42,708 nt of DNA from Nitrospirota bacterium (GTDB lineage Bacteria; Nitrospirota; Thermodesulfovibrionia; Thermodesulfovibrionales; UBA9159): NCBI GenBank assembly GCA_021790195.1, contig JAJYIF010000024.1:1-42708 (forward strand), in the 5' to 3' direction. Positions within the stretch are counted from its first letter, which is position 1. Every line of letters begins with the position of its first letter. Below the pieces are notes generated by a model. That model was not told the DNA's origin. It saw only the letters and a program-made list of their open reading frames with translations, and did no database searches. This document shows positions 1 to 7,524 of the stretch, piece after piece. The position numbers and the translations under genes were made by a program.

Positions 1-2
1 CG

Positions 3-479
3 ACCCATACATGGAAGGACAAAAACAGGATACATGAGTCCGTCAAGGGGTGGAAGACCGCAAACAGCACAATACAACACCAGTACGTCTGCTCGAAGTG
101 CCACACGGTCCATAATTCTCGCCTGCCGAGGTTGATGGTCACAAACTGTCTCAACTCAGCCCACAAAGGCCGCGTCGGCAATAATTCTTCACCGAAGATA
201 TCCGGGAGCGGAAGCGGCACACAGACATGTCTAAATGCCTATTCGCCGTCACTGACATGCTCGGGAGACGGCGCGTCGGTCTATTGCTACGAAAAAGGCC
301 TCTATTCAGGCATGGGCTGCGGGGGTGTCGGAGGTTCGGGCTCCGGCAGGATGCCGGGCAACTACTCATATTCTTCCGTCGATATAGGAAACGGCTCCAA
401 CGCTATCTCATGTCACGAAACTGATACGGGAAGCGTTACCGATCAGAGCTGGAATACAAAGACGCCATGGACCAATTAG
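3..479 (+). CDS. Multiheme c-type cytochrome, C-terminal part (5' end outside window)
   Basis: The frame is open from base 3 at the left edge and ends at TAG 477-479, so only the C-terminal 158 residues are present. A CSKCH heme c attachment motif is encoded at bases 90-104 in the context YVCSKCHTVH, followed by the segment LPRLMVTNCL. The rest is rich in Gly and Ser, with scattered Cys but no second CxxCH. A heme motif just before the C-terminus, then a Ser/Gly-rich tail, is common in exported multiheme cytochromes of metal- and sulfur-cycling bacteria. The protein should be periplasmic or at the cell surface. The number of hemes cannot be known from this fragment. It could belong to the same class as the giant cytochrome at 26765-33583. 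Confidence 0.6.
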   Translation, partial: THTWKDKNRIHESVKGWKTANSTIQHQYVCSKCHTVHNSRLPRLMVTNCLNSAHKGRVGNNSSPKISGSGSGTQTCLNAYSPSLTCSGDGASVYCYEKGLYSGMGCGGVGGSGSGRMPGNYSYSSVDIGNGSNAISCHETDTGSVTDQSWNTKTPWTN

Positions 480-591
480 TCAGGAAAGAACTCCTATGGG
501 CCGTATGGGATATATGGATAGATAGAGAGAGTTCTGGGCCGGGAGCATCCTTTCATCGTTCCGACCCTCGGATGCCCGGCAACGGCTGCGT

Positions 592-1842
592 TTATTCGTG
601 GCGCAGGGCCGCAATCGGATCTAGCTGTGTGGCCCTCCACGCCGGATAAAAACCGAAAAAGACGCCTTCCGCTACAGCGAAGGCGGGAGCGATGATAAGG
701 GATTCCGGGGGTATGGACATCGGCCATCCCAGGACATGCCCGGCCACAAAGGAGCCCGCCAAACCGACGAAGATTCCCAGGAGACTGCCGAACGCGCTCA
801 GCATGACGGCCTCCCCGAGGAACTGGACCTGGATGGCGCGGCCTGTTGCCCCTATCGCGAGACGCAGGCCGATTTCTCTCGTCCGCTCGGTCACCGATAC
901 CAGCATCACGTTCATGATCCCGATCCCGCCGACGAGAAGGGAAATGGAGGCGACGCTTACCAGGAAAAGCGCGAGCGTCCGCTTGGCGGCGATCTGGGCC
1001 TCTATCACCTCTTCCGGATGGCGTATATTGAAATCGTCGCCCTCGCCGGGCTGGATATGGTGCCGTTCGCGCAGTATTGCGTTGATCTGGTCGATGGCGG
1101 GGCTGATGGAATCGACGGACACCGCCGAGCACATGATGTCGTCAAGCCATGTGAAGCCCTTGCCCCTCAGTTTCTTCTGCACCGTGGTATAGGGCATGAT
1201 GACGGTGTCATCCAGGTCATAGCCAGTATTAGACTGGCCCTTTGGGGCCAGCACCCCGAGCACCCTGAAGAGCTGTTTGTTAATCCTTATCTCCCGTCCG
1301 ACCGCCTGCCCATCCCCGAAGATTTGCTTGCGCACTGTTTGCCCGAGCAGGCAAACATTGGTCGCATGTTCAACGTCTGCTGCCGTAAACGGGTCACCTT
1401 CTGCCAGGCCCCAGTTTCTGATCTCTAGGAATTCCGGTGTCACACCCCGGTAATGCGTCGTCCAGTTATGGTCCCCTGAAGCGACGAGCACTGTCCCGTC
1501 CACATTCGGAGAAACACTCTTAATGCGTGAGACCTGGTGAAGGATCGTCTCCGCATCCTGCATCGTGAGCGAAGTCATGCCGTGGCTCCCTGAACGCACG
1601 CCGTTTACATTGCGGGAACCTGCCTCGATCCAGACGAGGTTGTCCCCCAGGCTTTGAAGCTGCTGCTCCGCCTGCCGCGAACCCGCGGCGCCGATGGCTA
1701 TGACGCAGACCACCGCTGCGATGCCTATGGTGATCCCTATTGCCGCCAGCGCGCTCCTCAGCTTGTTGCGGGAGAGGGCGCGGAGAGCCTCGCGGACAAA
1801 GAGGATCGAGACATCTATGCCATTTCCTGTAATGCGTGACAT
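592..1842 (-). CDS. Orphan MacB-type ABC transporter permease (FtsX/MacB_PCD)
   Basis: This 416-residue protein has the MacB permease layout: an N-terminal membrane helix (LRSALAAIGITIGIAAVV), a large periplasmic domain, then three C-terminal helices. It carries the family signature GGIGIMNVMLVSVTERTREIG and ends in ALRHE. I place the start at ATG 1842 (MSRITG), with AGGAG about 13 bases upstream; the frame is open for 71 more codons but those look non-coding. It is clearly paralogous to the permease at 33964-35169. Unlike that gene, it has no ATPase, HlyD-type adaptor or TolC gene beside it, so it is an orphan here. It may share the ATPase encoded at 35169-35876, or be a leftover of a broken operon. 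Likely role: mechanotransmission exporter subunit for peptides, lipids or drugs. Confidence 0.85.
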   Translation of the reverse strand: MSRITGNGIDVSILFVREALRALSRNKLRSALAAIGITIGIAAVVCVIAIGAAGSRQAEQQLQSLGDNLVWIEAGSRNVNGVRSGSHGMTSLTMQDAETILHQVSRIKSVSPNVDGTVLVASGDHNWTTHYRGVTPEFLEIRNWGLAEGDPFTAADVEHATNVCLLGQTVRKQIFGDGQAVGREIRINKQLFRVLGVLAPKGQSNTGYDLDDTVIMPYTTVQKKLRGKGFTWLDDIMCSAVSVDSISPAIDQINAILRERHHIQPGEGDDFNIRHPEEVIEAQIAAKRTLALFLVSVASISLLVGGIGIMNVMLVSVTERTREIGLRLAIGATGRAIQVQFLGEAVMLSAFGSLLGIFVGLAGSFVAGHVLGWPMSIPPESLIIAPAFAVAEGVFFGFYPAWRATQLDPIAALRHE

Positions 1843-2094
1843 GGTATTATTGCGACTCCTGATTTTCTGACTCTTGTATAGGCATTCTAACTCTTGCGGA
1901 TAAAATGATTCAATAACCGGAGGCCCGCTTATCCAGATCCTGCTTGTCCTTTGCGCTGTCCGCGATAGCAAGCGCCGAGCCTTCTTGCCGGACATCGGAT
2001 GTGCTATCATTAGATGCGGTGGCGGGAAACTGCGGGGCTTCGATCCGGGGGCCAAATAATAGGATCGGCTAAAAGCAATTTTTATCTTATTGTC

Positions 2095-2133
2095 GCGCTT
2101 CCGGCGTATTGTGTGCCGAAGGCTCGGAAGCGC
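2095..2133. repeat. Inverted repeat upstream of the GGDEF gene
   Basis: GCGCTTCC (2095-2102) is repeated inverted as GGAAGCGC (2126-2133), with 23 bases between them that can also pair partly. It lies about 40 bases before the chosen GGDEF start. It could be a leader hairpin or an operator. It lacks a T-tract, so it is not a convincing terminator. The rest of the divergent spacer 1843-2174 shows no gene that I can support. Confidence 0.3.
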
Positions 2134-2174
2134 AAAATCCTTGGGAGATATCCGGCTATGAACAGGGAAGGTTT

Positions 2175-4265
2175 ATGAACCTGCTTGACATGCGTTCCAT
2201 AATCTTCAGTTATGCGCTCAGCAACCTTATTTGCATGATCGTCATGACCATCCTGTGGAGACAAAACCGCGCGCGCTTTGACGGGCTGGGATTTTGGATG
2301 GCCGATTATGTGATGCAATTCGCAGGGCTTGCCCTTCTTGCGCTGCGCGGCCATGTGCCTGATCTTCTTTCGATGACCGGCAGTAACGCCCTGATCATCG
2401 GAGGCACTGTCCTTATCTACATCGGCCTGGAGCGCTTCACGGGAAAGCGCGGGCCTCAACGCCATAATTATATCCTGCTTGCGGCATTCATCGGAGCTCA
2501 TGCATATTTTGTCCTCGTAGTCCCCGACCTCACCGTGCGGAGTGTCCTTATCACCCTGGCCTTGTTGGCGATCTGCTTGCAGTGCGCCTGGCTGATGCTC
2601 CGGCGCGTGGCGCCGGACATGCGCGCCATCACAAGCGGCGCGGGGTATGTATTCTCGGCCTTCTGCCTCGTCAGCGTCATCCGCCTGATCGCTATTTTTG
2701 CGGCCCCCTCCGGAAACGATTTCTTCCGCTCCAACATCTATGAGTCGGTCCTGCTCATTGTTTATCAGATGTTCTTCATCCTTCTCACGTTCTCTCTCTT
2801 CCTGATGGTGAACCAGCGGTTGTTTGGCGAGCTCGAAGGGGACATCTCGGCGCGCAAGCGTACGGAAGCGGCGCTCCGGCTGAGCGAGGAGAAATTCTCC
2901 AAGGCCTTCCAATCCAGCCCGGACGCTATCCTCATCTCCCGGCTCGGAGACGGGCATTTTATCGAGGTCAATGACGGCTTCTGCCGCCTTACGGGATATT
3001 CGCGCGAGGAGGCGCTCTCCGGTTCTTCAATCGCACTGAAACTGTGGGCCGACCCGGAGGACCGCGAAAAGATAGTTGCAGGCTTGCGGGCAAACTCTCG
3101 CGTGAGAGACTATGAGTTTGATGTGCGCATCAAATCGGGCAAGATCGTGAACTGCCTTTATTCCGGAGAGATCATCATGCTGGGTGATGAGGCGCATATC
3201 CTGTCGCAGGTCCGGGACGTCTCCGAGCGGAGGCGGGCGGAAGAGATCAACCGTCTGCGCCTGATATTATGGGAGTTTGCATCTGCACATTCCGCGGGCG
3301 AGTTGATGCAAAAGGCGCTCGATGAAATCGAGGCGCTGACCTTCAGCCTGATCGGCTTCTATCACTTCGTGGAAGAGGAGCAAGACACTCTGACCCTGCA
3401 GGCCTGGTCGACCCGCACGAAGAATGAATTTTGCACGGTTGAGGGGGAGGGGATGCATTATCCCATTGACGAGGCGGGCGTGTGGGCCGATTGTGTCCGC
3501 CTGCGGAGACCGGTCATCCACAACGATTATGCGTCCTTGCCGCGCCGCAGAGGACTGCCCGCAGGTCACGCCGAAGTGGTCCGTGAACTAATCGTTCCGA
3601 CCATGCGCGGCGGGCGGGTTGTGTCTGTCCTCGGCGTAGGGAACAAACCCGAAGATTACGATGAAAGAGATCTTGAGATGGTCTCTTACATCGCCGACCT
3701 GGTATGGACCATTGTCGCGCAGAAGAGGACTGAAGAGCAGGTCCTCCTGCTGAACAGCAGGCTTGAGCGCCTTGCCATGACGGATGAGCTGACCGGACTG
3801 TCGAACCGGCGGTCCTTCTTCATCCGGGGCGGCGAGGAGGTAAAGAAGGCCCGTCGCTATCACACCCCTCTTGCGCTGATCATGCTGGACATCGACAGGT
3901 TCAAGGACATTAACGATACATACGGGCATGAAGCCGGGGACGAGGCCCTGCAGTGCCTTGCTGAAACGCTCCGGGAAAACAGCCGCGAGGTAGACGTGGC
4001 TGCGCGGTTAGGGGGCGAGGAGTTCTGCATACTCCTGCCGAACACGAATGCCTCTGACGCCTTCATATTGGCCGAGCGCCTGAGGCTGGCCATAGAAGGG
4101 GAAGGCTGTTTCCTCGATAAGCAGAGAATGCACCTGACCGCCAGCGTCGGCGTGGCCGCATTCAGCGGGGAAATGCCGGACCTCGATGCCTTGCTAAGAA
4201 GTGCCGACGCCGCTATGTACCAGGCCAAGAACCAGGGACGGAACAGGGTCGTTTTAATGGAATAG
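2175..4265 (+). CDS. Membrane diguanylate cyclase: 7TM-like sensor, PAS, GAF, GGDEF
   Basis: This 696-residue protein should make c-di-GMP from two GTP. The first 215 residues hold about six or seven hydrophobic helices, a membrane sensor of unknown ligand. Next come a PAS domain (about 236-350), a GAF domain (about 365-515) and a C-terminal GGDEF domain. The active-site loop is GGEEF at 613-617, a functional variant of GGDEF. The inhibitory site RxxD (REVD) lies exactly five residues before it, so feedback inhibition is likely. I chose ATG 2175 (MNLLDMRS), preceded by GGAAGG. An in-frame start at 2109 would add 22 residues without a ribosome-binding site. It is transcribed away from the orphan permease. 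The input sensed by the membrane and GAF parts is unknown. Confidence 0.9.
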   Translation: MNLLDMRSIIFSYALSNLICMIVMTILWRQNRARFDGLGFWMADYVMQFAGLALLALRGHVPDLLSMTGSNALIIGGTVLIYIGLERFTGKRGPQRHNYILLAAFIGAHAYFVLVVPDLTVRSVLITLALLAICLQCAWLMLRRVAPDMRAITSGAGYVFSAFCLVSVIRLIAIFAAPSGNDFFRSNIYESVLLIVYQMFFILLTFSLFLMVNQRLFGELEGDISARKRTEAALRLSEEKFSKAFQSSPDAILISRLGDGHFIEVNDGFCRLTGYSREEALSGSSIALKLWADPEDREKIVAGLRANSRVRDYEFDVRIKSGKIVNCLYSGEIIMLGDEAHILSQVRDVSERRRAEEINRLRLILWEFASAHSAGELMQKALDEIEALTFSLIGFYHFVEEEQDTLTLQAWSTRTKNEFCTVEGEGMHYPIDEAGVWADCVRLRRPVIHNDYASLPRRRGLPAGHAEVVRELIVPTMRGGRVVSVLGVGNKPEDYDERDLEMVSYIADLVWTIVAQKRTEEQVLLLNSRLERLAMTDELTGLSNRRSFFIRGGEEVKKARRYHTPLALIMLDIDRFKDINDTYGHEAGDEALQCLAETLRENSREVDVAARLGGEEFCILLPNTNASDAFILAERLRLAIEGEGCFLDKQRMHLTASVGVAAFSGEMPDLDALLRSADAAMYQAKNQGRNRVVLME

Positions 4266-4398
4266 GGTGACGCCGTGAGCAGAATCGGTAATCTGTCTTT
4301 TTGTCGAGTGTAAACCCATGCTGTTTCGGGAGGAACACCGACAACATCATAGTTACCAAAAGCTGAAACTGGTGAAGATTGCTGTTTGTATCAAGCAA

Positions 4399-4427
4399 TA
4401 AAAAGGGGCGAGTATTCTCTCGCCCTT
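4399..4427 (-). terminator. Rho-independent terminator of the IPTL-CTERM gene
   Basis: GGGCGAG (4406-4412) and CTCGCCC (4419-4425) form a 7-bp GC-rich stem with a 6-base loop. Read on the minus strand, the stem is followed by a run of five T. It lies just past the minus-strand stop at 4450. On the plus strand there is no T-run, so it acts mainly on the minus-strand transcript. Confidence 0.7.
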
Positions 4428-4449
4428 AATCAGGTTTGCAAGATCCTTG

Positions 4450-5157
4450 CTATGCTGGTCTCCGTCTTCTTAAATAATAGACGGAACCAAGTCCCGCTAA
4501 GACCATGAATATTATCATGCCCCATTCCGTCATTGTGGGAATCGCCGCAGGGGCTGTCTGTCTGCTGAAGGTCAAATCATCGAGCACGACCTCTTGATTG
4601 GAAACTCTGAACTGGCAAATGTCGGCTGTCGGACGGCTTATGCCTCGAAAGCCCCCTGCATTAGCTGCCCCTGGCGTAGAAATGGGCGCCTCCACTGTAA
4701 TATCATAGGATTCAAGCAAATTATTGGAACAGTCATAGGCGCTGACAACGGCATTGGGGCTTTCTAGCGGCATGTAATTGATAAATCCGCCGACAGAACT
4801 GACAGGTCCACTGTTGAACGTAAAGATCATGTCGCCCGAGTTGGTATCTAAACCAGTAAACCCGCTCTTGCCGCAGTCCCAGTAACCGTTAGGGCCAAGG
4901 CCATAGCTATCGCAGCCGATAACAGACTCATTATAGGGATCCGTAGTCGTCCAGACTATATCTTCGCCGATAGGCGTGCCCACCTGCTGCGGCCCATCAC
5001 CAAATATAAAGCCCGGAGCAAAATTATCGAAAGTTACCACACTTTGCGGTGATGGAATAGACGCTTGAGAGGTAACAAGCGCAGCATGGACGCTGCTAAC
5101 AAGGACAAATATAGAAATTATTAGAGATAAACTGACAATGAAAGCCTCTTTTTTCAA
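4450..5157 (-). CDS. Secreted IPTL-CTERM anchored protein
   Basis: The 235-residue product begins with a Sec signal (MKKEAFIVSLSLIISIFVLV...HA). It ends with the tripartite IPTL-CTERM sorting signal: the motif IPTMTEWG, a hydrophobic helix, then the basic tail RRRR. Such tails are recognised by an exosortase-type transpeptidase and are typical of surface or biofilm-matrix proteins; no exosortase gene lies in this window. The central part is a beta-rich domain with four Cys and no family I recognise. The start is TTG at 5155-5157, supported by a strong AGGAGGG six bases upstream. The gene stands alone, with its own promoter (5212-5240) and terminator (4399-4427). Confidence 0.85.
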   Translation of the reverse strand: MKKEAFIVSLSLIISIFVLVSSVHAALVTSQASIPSPQSVVTFDNFAPGFIFGDGPQQVGTPIGEDIVWTTTDPYNESVIGCDSYGLGPNGYWDCGKSGFTGLDTNSGDMIFTFNSGPVSSVGGFINYMPLESPNAVVSAYDCSNNLLESYDITVEAPISTPGAANAGGFRGISRPTADICQFRVSNQEVVLDDLTFSRQTAPAAIPTMTEWGMIIFMVLAGLGSVYYLRRRRPA

Positions 5158-5211
5158 AATTTCCCTCCTGCTAAGATGCTCTTATGTCGAAAAGCTTGTT
5201 ACTTCCAAAGA

Positions 5212-5240
5212 AGTTTATATTAGTCGGCATCCTTTGTCAA
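5212..5240 (-). promoter_or_regulatory. Sigma-70-like promoter of the IPTL-CTERM gene
   Basis: On the minus strand TTGACA (5235-5240) is followed after 17 bases by TAAACT (5212-5217). An overlapping TATAAA (5214-5219) would give a 15-base spacer. It lies about 55 bases upstream of the TTG start. Confidence 0.5.
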
Positions 5241-5575
5241 ACTTATAGACACGAAATTTATGGGCCTGAATAGAGCACATGAGTCACAAACTTTTGATAT
5301 TGCACCCTCCGGCAAGAGATAATAGTCTCATTAATAATAAGTAGGGAAATTTCCCATATTATGCCCCTCTCCTTTTGGAGAAATAGCGCATACCCTTGCA
5401 ATTCTCAACATGGCTCTATCCTATCCAAAACATGAAATCTTTAATGATTACCATTCGAACCCCTCACGTGTGAAGAGTATATCATAGGTGTCAATAACAG
5501 TAAGTAGACTGTTGGCGCACTCTACAAGAATTCAGGGATAAGCGACCAGTGAACTTAATTTGAATCGGATAGCGA

Positions 5576-5640
5576 GCCTGCCTGACGGCAGACAGGCCTA
5601 CCGGACAGGCAGGCGCATTCCTCGCAGCTTTGCTGCGGGG
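5576..5640. repeat. Double palindrome (possible dispersed extragenic repeat)
   Basis: GCCTGCCTG (5576-5584) pairs with CAGGCAGGC (5606-5614). It is followed at once by a second hairpin, CCTCGCAGC (5620-5628) with GCTGCGGGG (5632-5640) around a TTT loop. Two adjacent GC-rich palindromes in an AT-rich spacer look like a dispersed repeat rather than a terminator, as neither has a T-tract. Confidence 0.5.
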
Positions 5641-5793
5641 GCGTTCATTCGGACATCCTCTGGCGTATCGAGAAAGTTCTCATTCTTCTCATCATAATAT
5701 AGAAGCATAGAAGCCGGCTTTTCCTACTAAGAAGTGCTATCTGTGAATGCTGCGACTTGACTCCCATTAAAGGTGACTAAGAAATTAGGGGAG

Positions 5794-5841
5794 GTGCTGC
5801 CTGTCTTTTTATATTGGGGAGGTATCAACGACAGGCAGCAC
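5794..5841. repeat. Perfect 12-bp inverted repeat
   Basis: GTGCTGCCTGTC (5794-5805) is exactly inverted as GACAGGCAGCAC (5830-5841), with a 24-base spacer. Part of the arm (GCCTGTC) resembles the neighbouring palindrome at 5576-5614. Possible origin: a small mobile or extragenic element. Confidence 0.5.
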
Positions 5842-6242
5842 TGAGGCTGTTCAATAATATAGGCGCAGTGCCGATAAAGTAAATCACCCGCACTGGGTAT
5901 TTTTGGGGTACAAGGACGGACGAAGAGGCGTATCGACCGGGGCGGCACTTTCTCGCTGCGATGCGCAAACGCGCATTGAGACATGCTCCTCACGGCAGGC
6001 GTATCCTTTTCGCCTGAGTCTCGTCTATAGATGACTGACGATTACGACTCGCTTCGATAAACAATGTTCAGTAAATGCGTTGCCTTGAAAAAAAGAGAAC
6101 GAAAAAGAAAGGCAGGTCGTCGGGAGGGAGGTGATGACGGCAAGTTATCGAAGCGTCTCGGACGAGTTGTCACAAACCTGGGCGTCGAACCACTTATGTA
6201 TAAAAAGGTGCATATGGACGCCAAAGAAGGAGGATATTTTAT

Positions 6243-7094
6243 ATGTTCGGTGAAGTGATGAATGGGAAGAAACAATTGTCCAGAAGAGATCTCATCATCG
6301 GCGCGGGTAAATTAGCGGCCGGGACGGCCGGGATCGCCGCTATTTCCGCAGGCGCGCTCGGACTGGCGACAAAGGCGGAGGCCGCAAAGAAGAAGTCCTC
6401 GGAAATCCCCTGGCCGTATAAGAAACTGAGTTCCGGGGAAATCAAGAGGGTCGCGGAACTCGCGCACGATAACTGGTTCAAGGGGTTCTGCACATACGCC
6501 ACCTTGAGCGGCATTGTCGGGATGCTCAGGGAGAAAGTCGGGGAGCCATATAAGTCTTTCCCGCTGGAGGCGTTTATTTTTGCCCACGGCGGCACGGCAG
6601 GATGGGGCGGCACGTGCGGGACGCTGATCGGCTCGGGCATCGCGGCCTCTCTTGCCACAGGGCATAAGACCGGCGAGCAGATAGCCAACGAGGTGATGGA
6701 ATACTATTCAGAAACAGAACTGCCCACTTACATACCGGACAGACCCAAAGCCGACCTCAAGGCAAAGAGTATAAGCCACACGCCCGTTTGTCATATCTCG
6801 GTAGGCAGGTGGATGAAGGCGGAGGGCATAGAAGAAGGGAAGGGCGCCGAGGGCATCGGTTTTCTCAGCGTCCAGCAGATGGAGCGCTGCGCGAGGATGT
6901 CGGCCAATATGGCAATCAGAACGGTAGAATTACTCAATGATTGGGCGGACGGTAAGTTCAGGGCGGCACATACGTCCCCTGTTATGTCGAACCATATTCC
7001 CTCTCAGAACAACTGCTCGGATTGCCACGGCCAAAATGTTCCGACCCCCGGACCATTCGGAACAGGCCTGCACATACTCGGCGGAGGACATTAG
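6243..7094 (+). CDS. Split-Soret-type cytochrome c with Tat-like signal
   Basis: The 283-residue protein starts with a twin-arginine-like signal (LSRRDLIIGAG, Arg14-Arg15, then an Ala/Gly-rich hydrophobic stretch ending in KAEA), implying export to the periplasm. The core matches split-Soret cytochrome c of sulfate reducers, itself related to the C_GCAxxG_C_C family: FCTYATLSGIVG, GGTAGWGGTCGTL, TPVCHISVGRW and ERCAR. A single heme c site CSDCH sits near the C-terminus (258-262). In the known split-Soret protein a dimer carries its hemes at the subunit interface; function is thought to be redox, with some link to nitrate or oxygen stress. The ATG start at 6243 has AGGAGG nine bases upstream. 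The gene stands alone; a hemerythrin remnant follows on the other strand. Confidence 0.8.
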   Translation: MFGEVMNGKKQLSRRDLIIGAGKLAAGTAGIAAISAGALGLATKAEAAKKKSSEIPWPYKKLSSGEIKRVAELAHDNWFKGFCTYATLSGIVGMLREKVGEPYKSFPLEAFIFAHGGTAGWGGTCGTLIGSGIAASLATGHKTGEQIANEVMEYYSETELPTYIPDRPKADLKAKSISHTPVCHISVGRWMKAEGIEEGKGAEGIGFLSVQQMERCARMSANMAIRTVELLNDWADGKFRAAHTSPVMSNHIPSQNNCSDCHGQNVPTPGPFGTGLHILGGGH

Positions 7095-7145
7095 TCGACC
7101 ACCGGAAGTATCACCAGAGCGGCTGAATGCCCGCAGTCGGAACCG

Positions 7146-7176
7146 TGCGCTGCCGGACCTGAGATTCGGCAGCGCA
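7146..7176. repeat. 10-bp inverted repeat after the split-Soret gene
   Basis: TGCGCTGCCG (7146-7155) and CGGCAGCGCA (7167-7176) form a strong hairpin with an 11-base loop. There is no T-tract. It abuts the point where hemerythrin similarity ends, so it may mark a rearrangement junction, or act as an mRNA 3' stabiliser for the cytochrome transcript. Confidence 0.5.
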
Positions 7177-7330
7177 TTCCGTTGCATGTGTGGAAATCCT
7201 CCATGTACTTTTCTTCCGTCCCGAAATGCGTAGCGGCGTAATCGATCATTTCTTTGAGTATCTCAGACACGGCGTCTTTCCCTTTGCCGGAATATTCTAT
7301 CCGGCTTACTGTCCTATTTGATCGGCCCAA
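7177..7330 (-). pseudogene. Hemerythrin gene fragment
   Basis: Read on the minus strand, the segment GKGKDAVSEILKEMIDYAATHFGTEEKYMEDF (about 7288 to 7193) matches the middle of bacteriohemerythrins, including the HFxxEE iron-ligand region. A shift of one base then gives FPHMQ, which continues the family pattern, so a frameshift is likely at about 7192-7195. Beyond that the sequence runs into the palindrome at 7146-7176 and similarity ends. The N-terminal half with the first His ligand is also absent. This is therefore an internal fragment of about 35 codons of an oxygen-binding di-iron protein, not a working gene. Confidence 0.6.
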
Positions 7331-7429
7331 AGCACCCGGGACGATTGCGGGAACGGACTAGGGTTGTTGCGTCATTATGATGTAATCTATAGTTTATGCA
7401 TATGTTTATGAAAGCCTTTACAAGATGTT

Positions 7430-7486
7430 CCGTGGCTTGCCACGGGAGTTCCACTTGCATGGCGAGTGCAGGCAGGGCTTCGGCCC
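7430..7486 (+). promoter_or_regulatory. Structured leader of three hairpins before the MFS gene
   Basis: Three hairpins follow one another. CCGTGG-CTTG-CCACGG spans 7430-7445. CACTTGC-ATG-GCGAGTG spans 7452-7468 and includes one G-U pair. GGGC-TTCG-GCCC spans 7475-7486 and has a classic UUCG tetraloop. They lie 38-95 bases before the ATG at 7525. The arrangement suggests an RNA leader that controls or stabilises the exporter mRNA; it matches no riboswitch I know. Confidence 0.4.
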
Positions 7487-7524
7487 GTCCATCTCAAAAG
7501 CAGTGCGTGTCTTAGAGAAGCGTC

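Larger units (their letters stand above)
5241..6242. other. Intergenic region without a supported gene
   Basis: About 1 kb between the IPTL-CTERM gene and the split-Soret cytochrome gene. Its left half is AT-rich. The few open frames here have no ribosome-binding site and no recognisable protein features. It contains two palindromic blocks (5576-5640 and 5794-5841), listed separately. Nothing resembling a tRNA or CRISPR was seen. Confidence 0.5.

Noticed and set aside
5440-5470. TTCGAAT-like T-loop suggesting a tRNA
   Set aside because: The flanking bases do not form the T-stem, and no cloverleaf could be drawn.
5727-5993. 88-codon open frame on the minus strand
   Set aside because: No ribosome-binding site, no recognisable motif, and it spans the palindrome at 5794-5841; probably chance.
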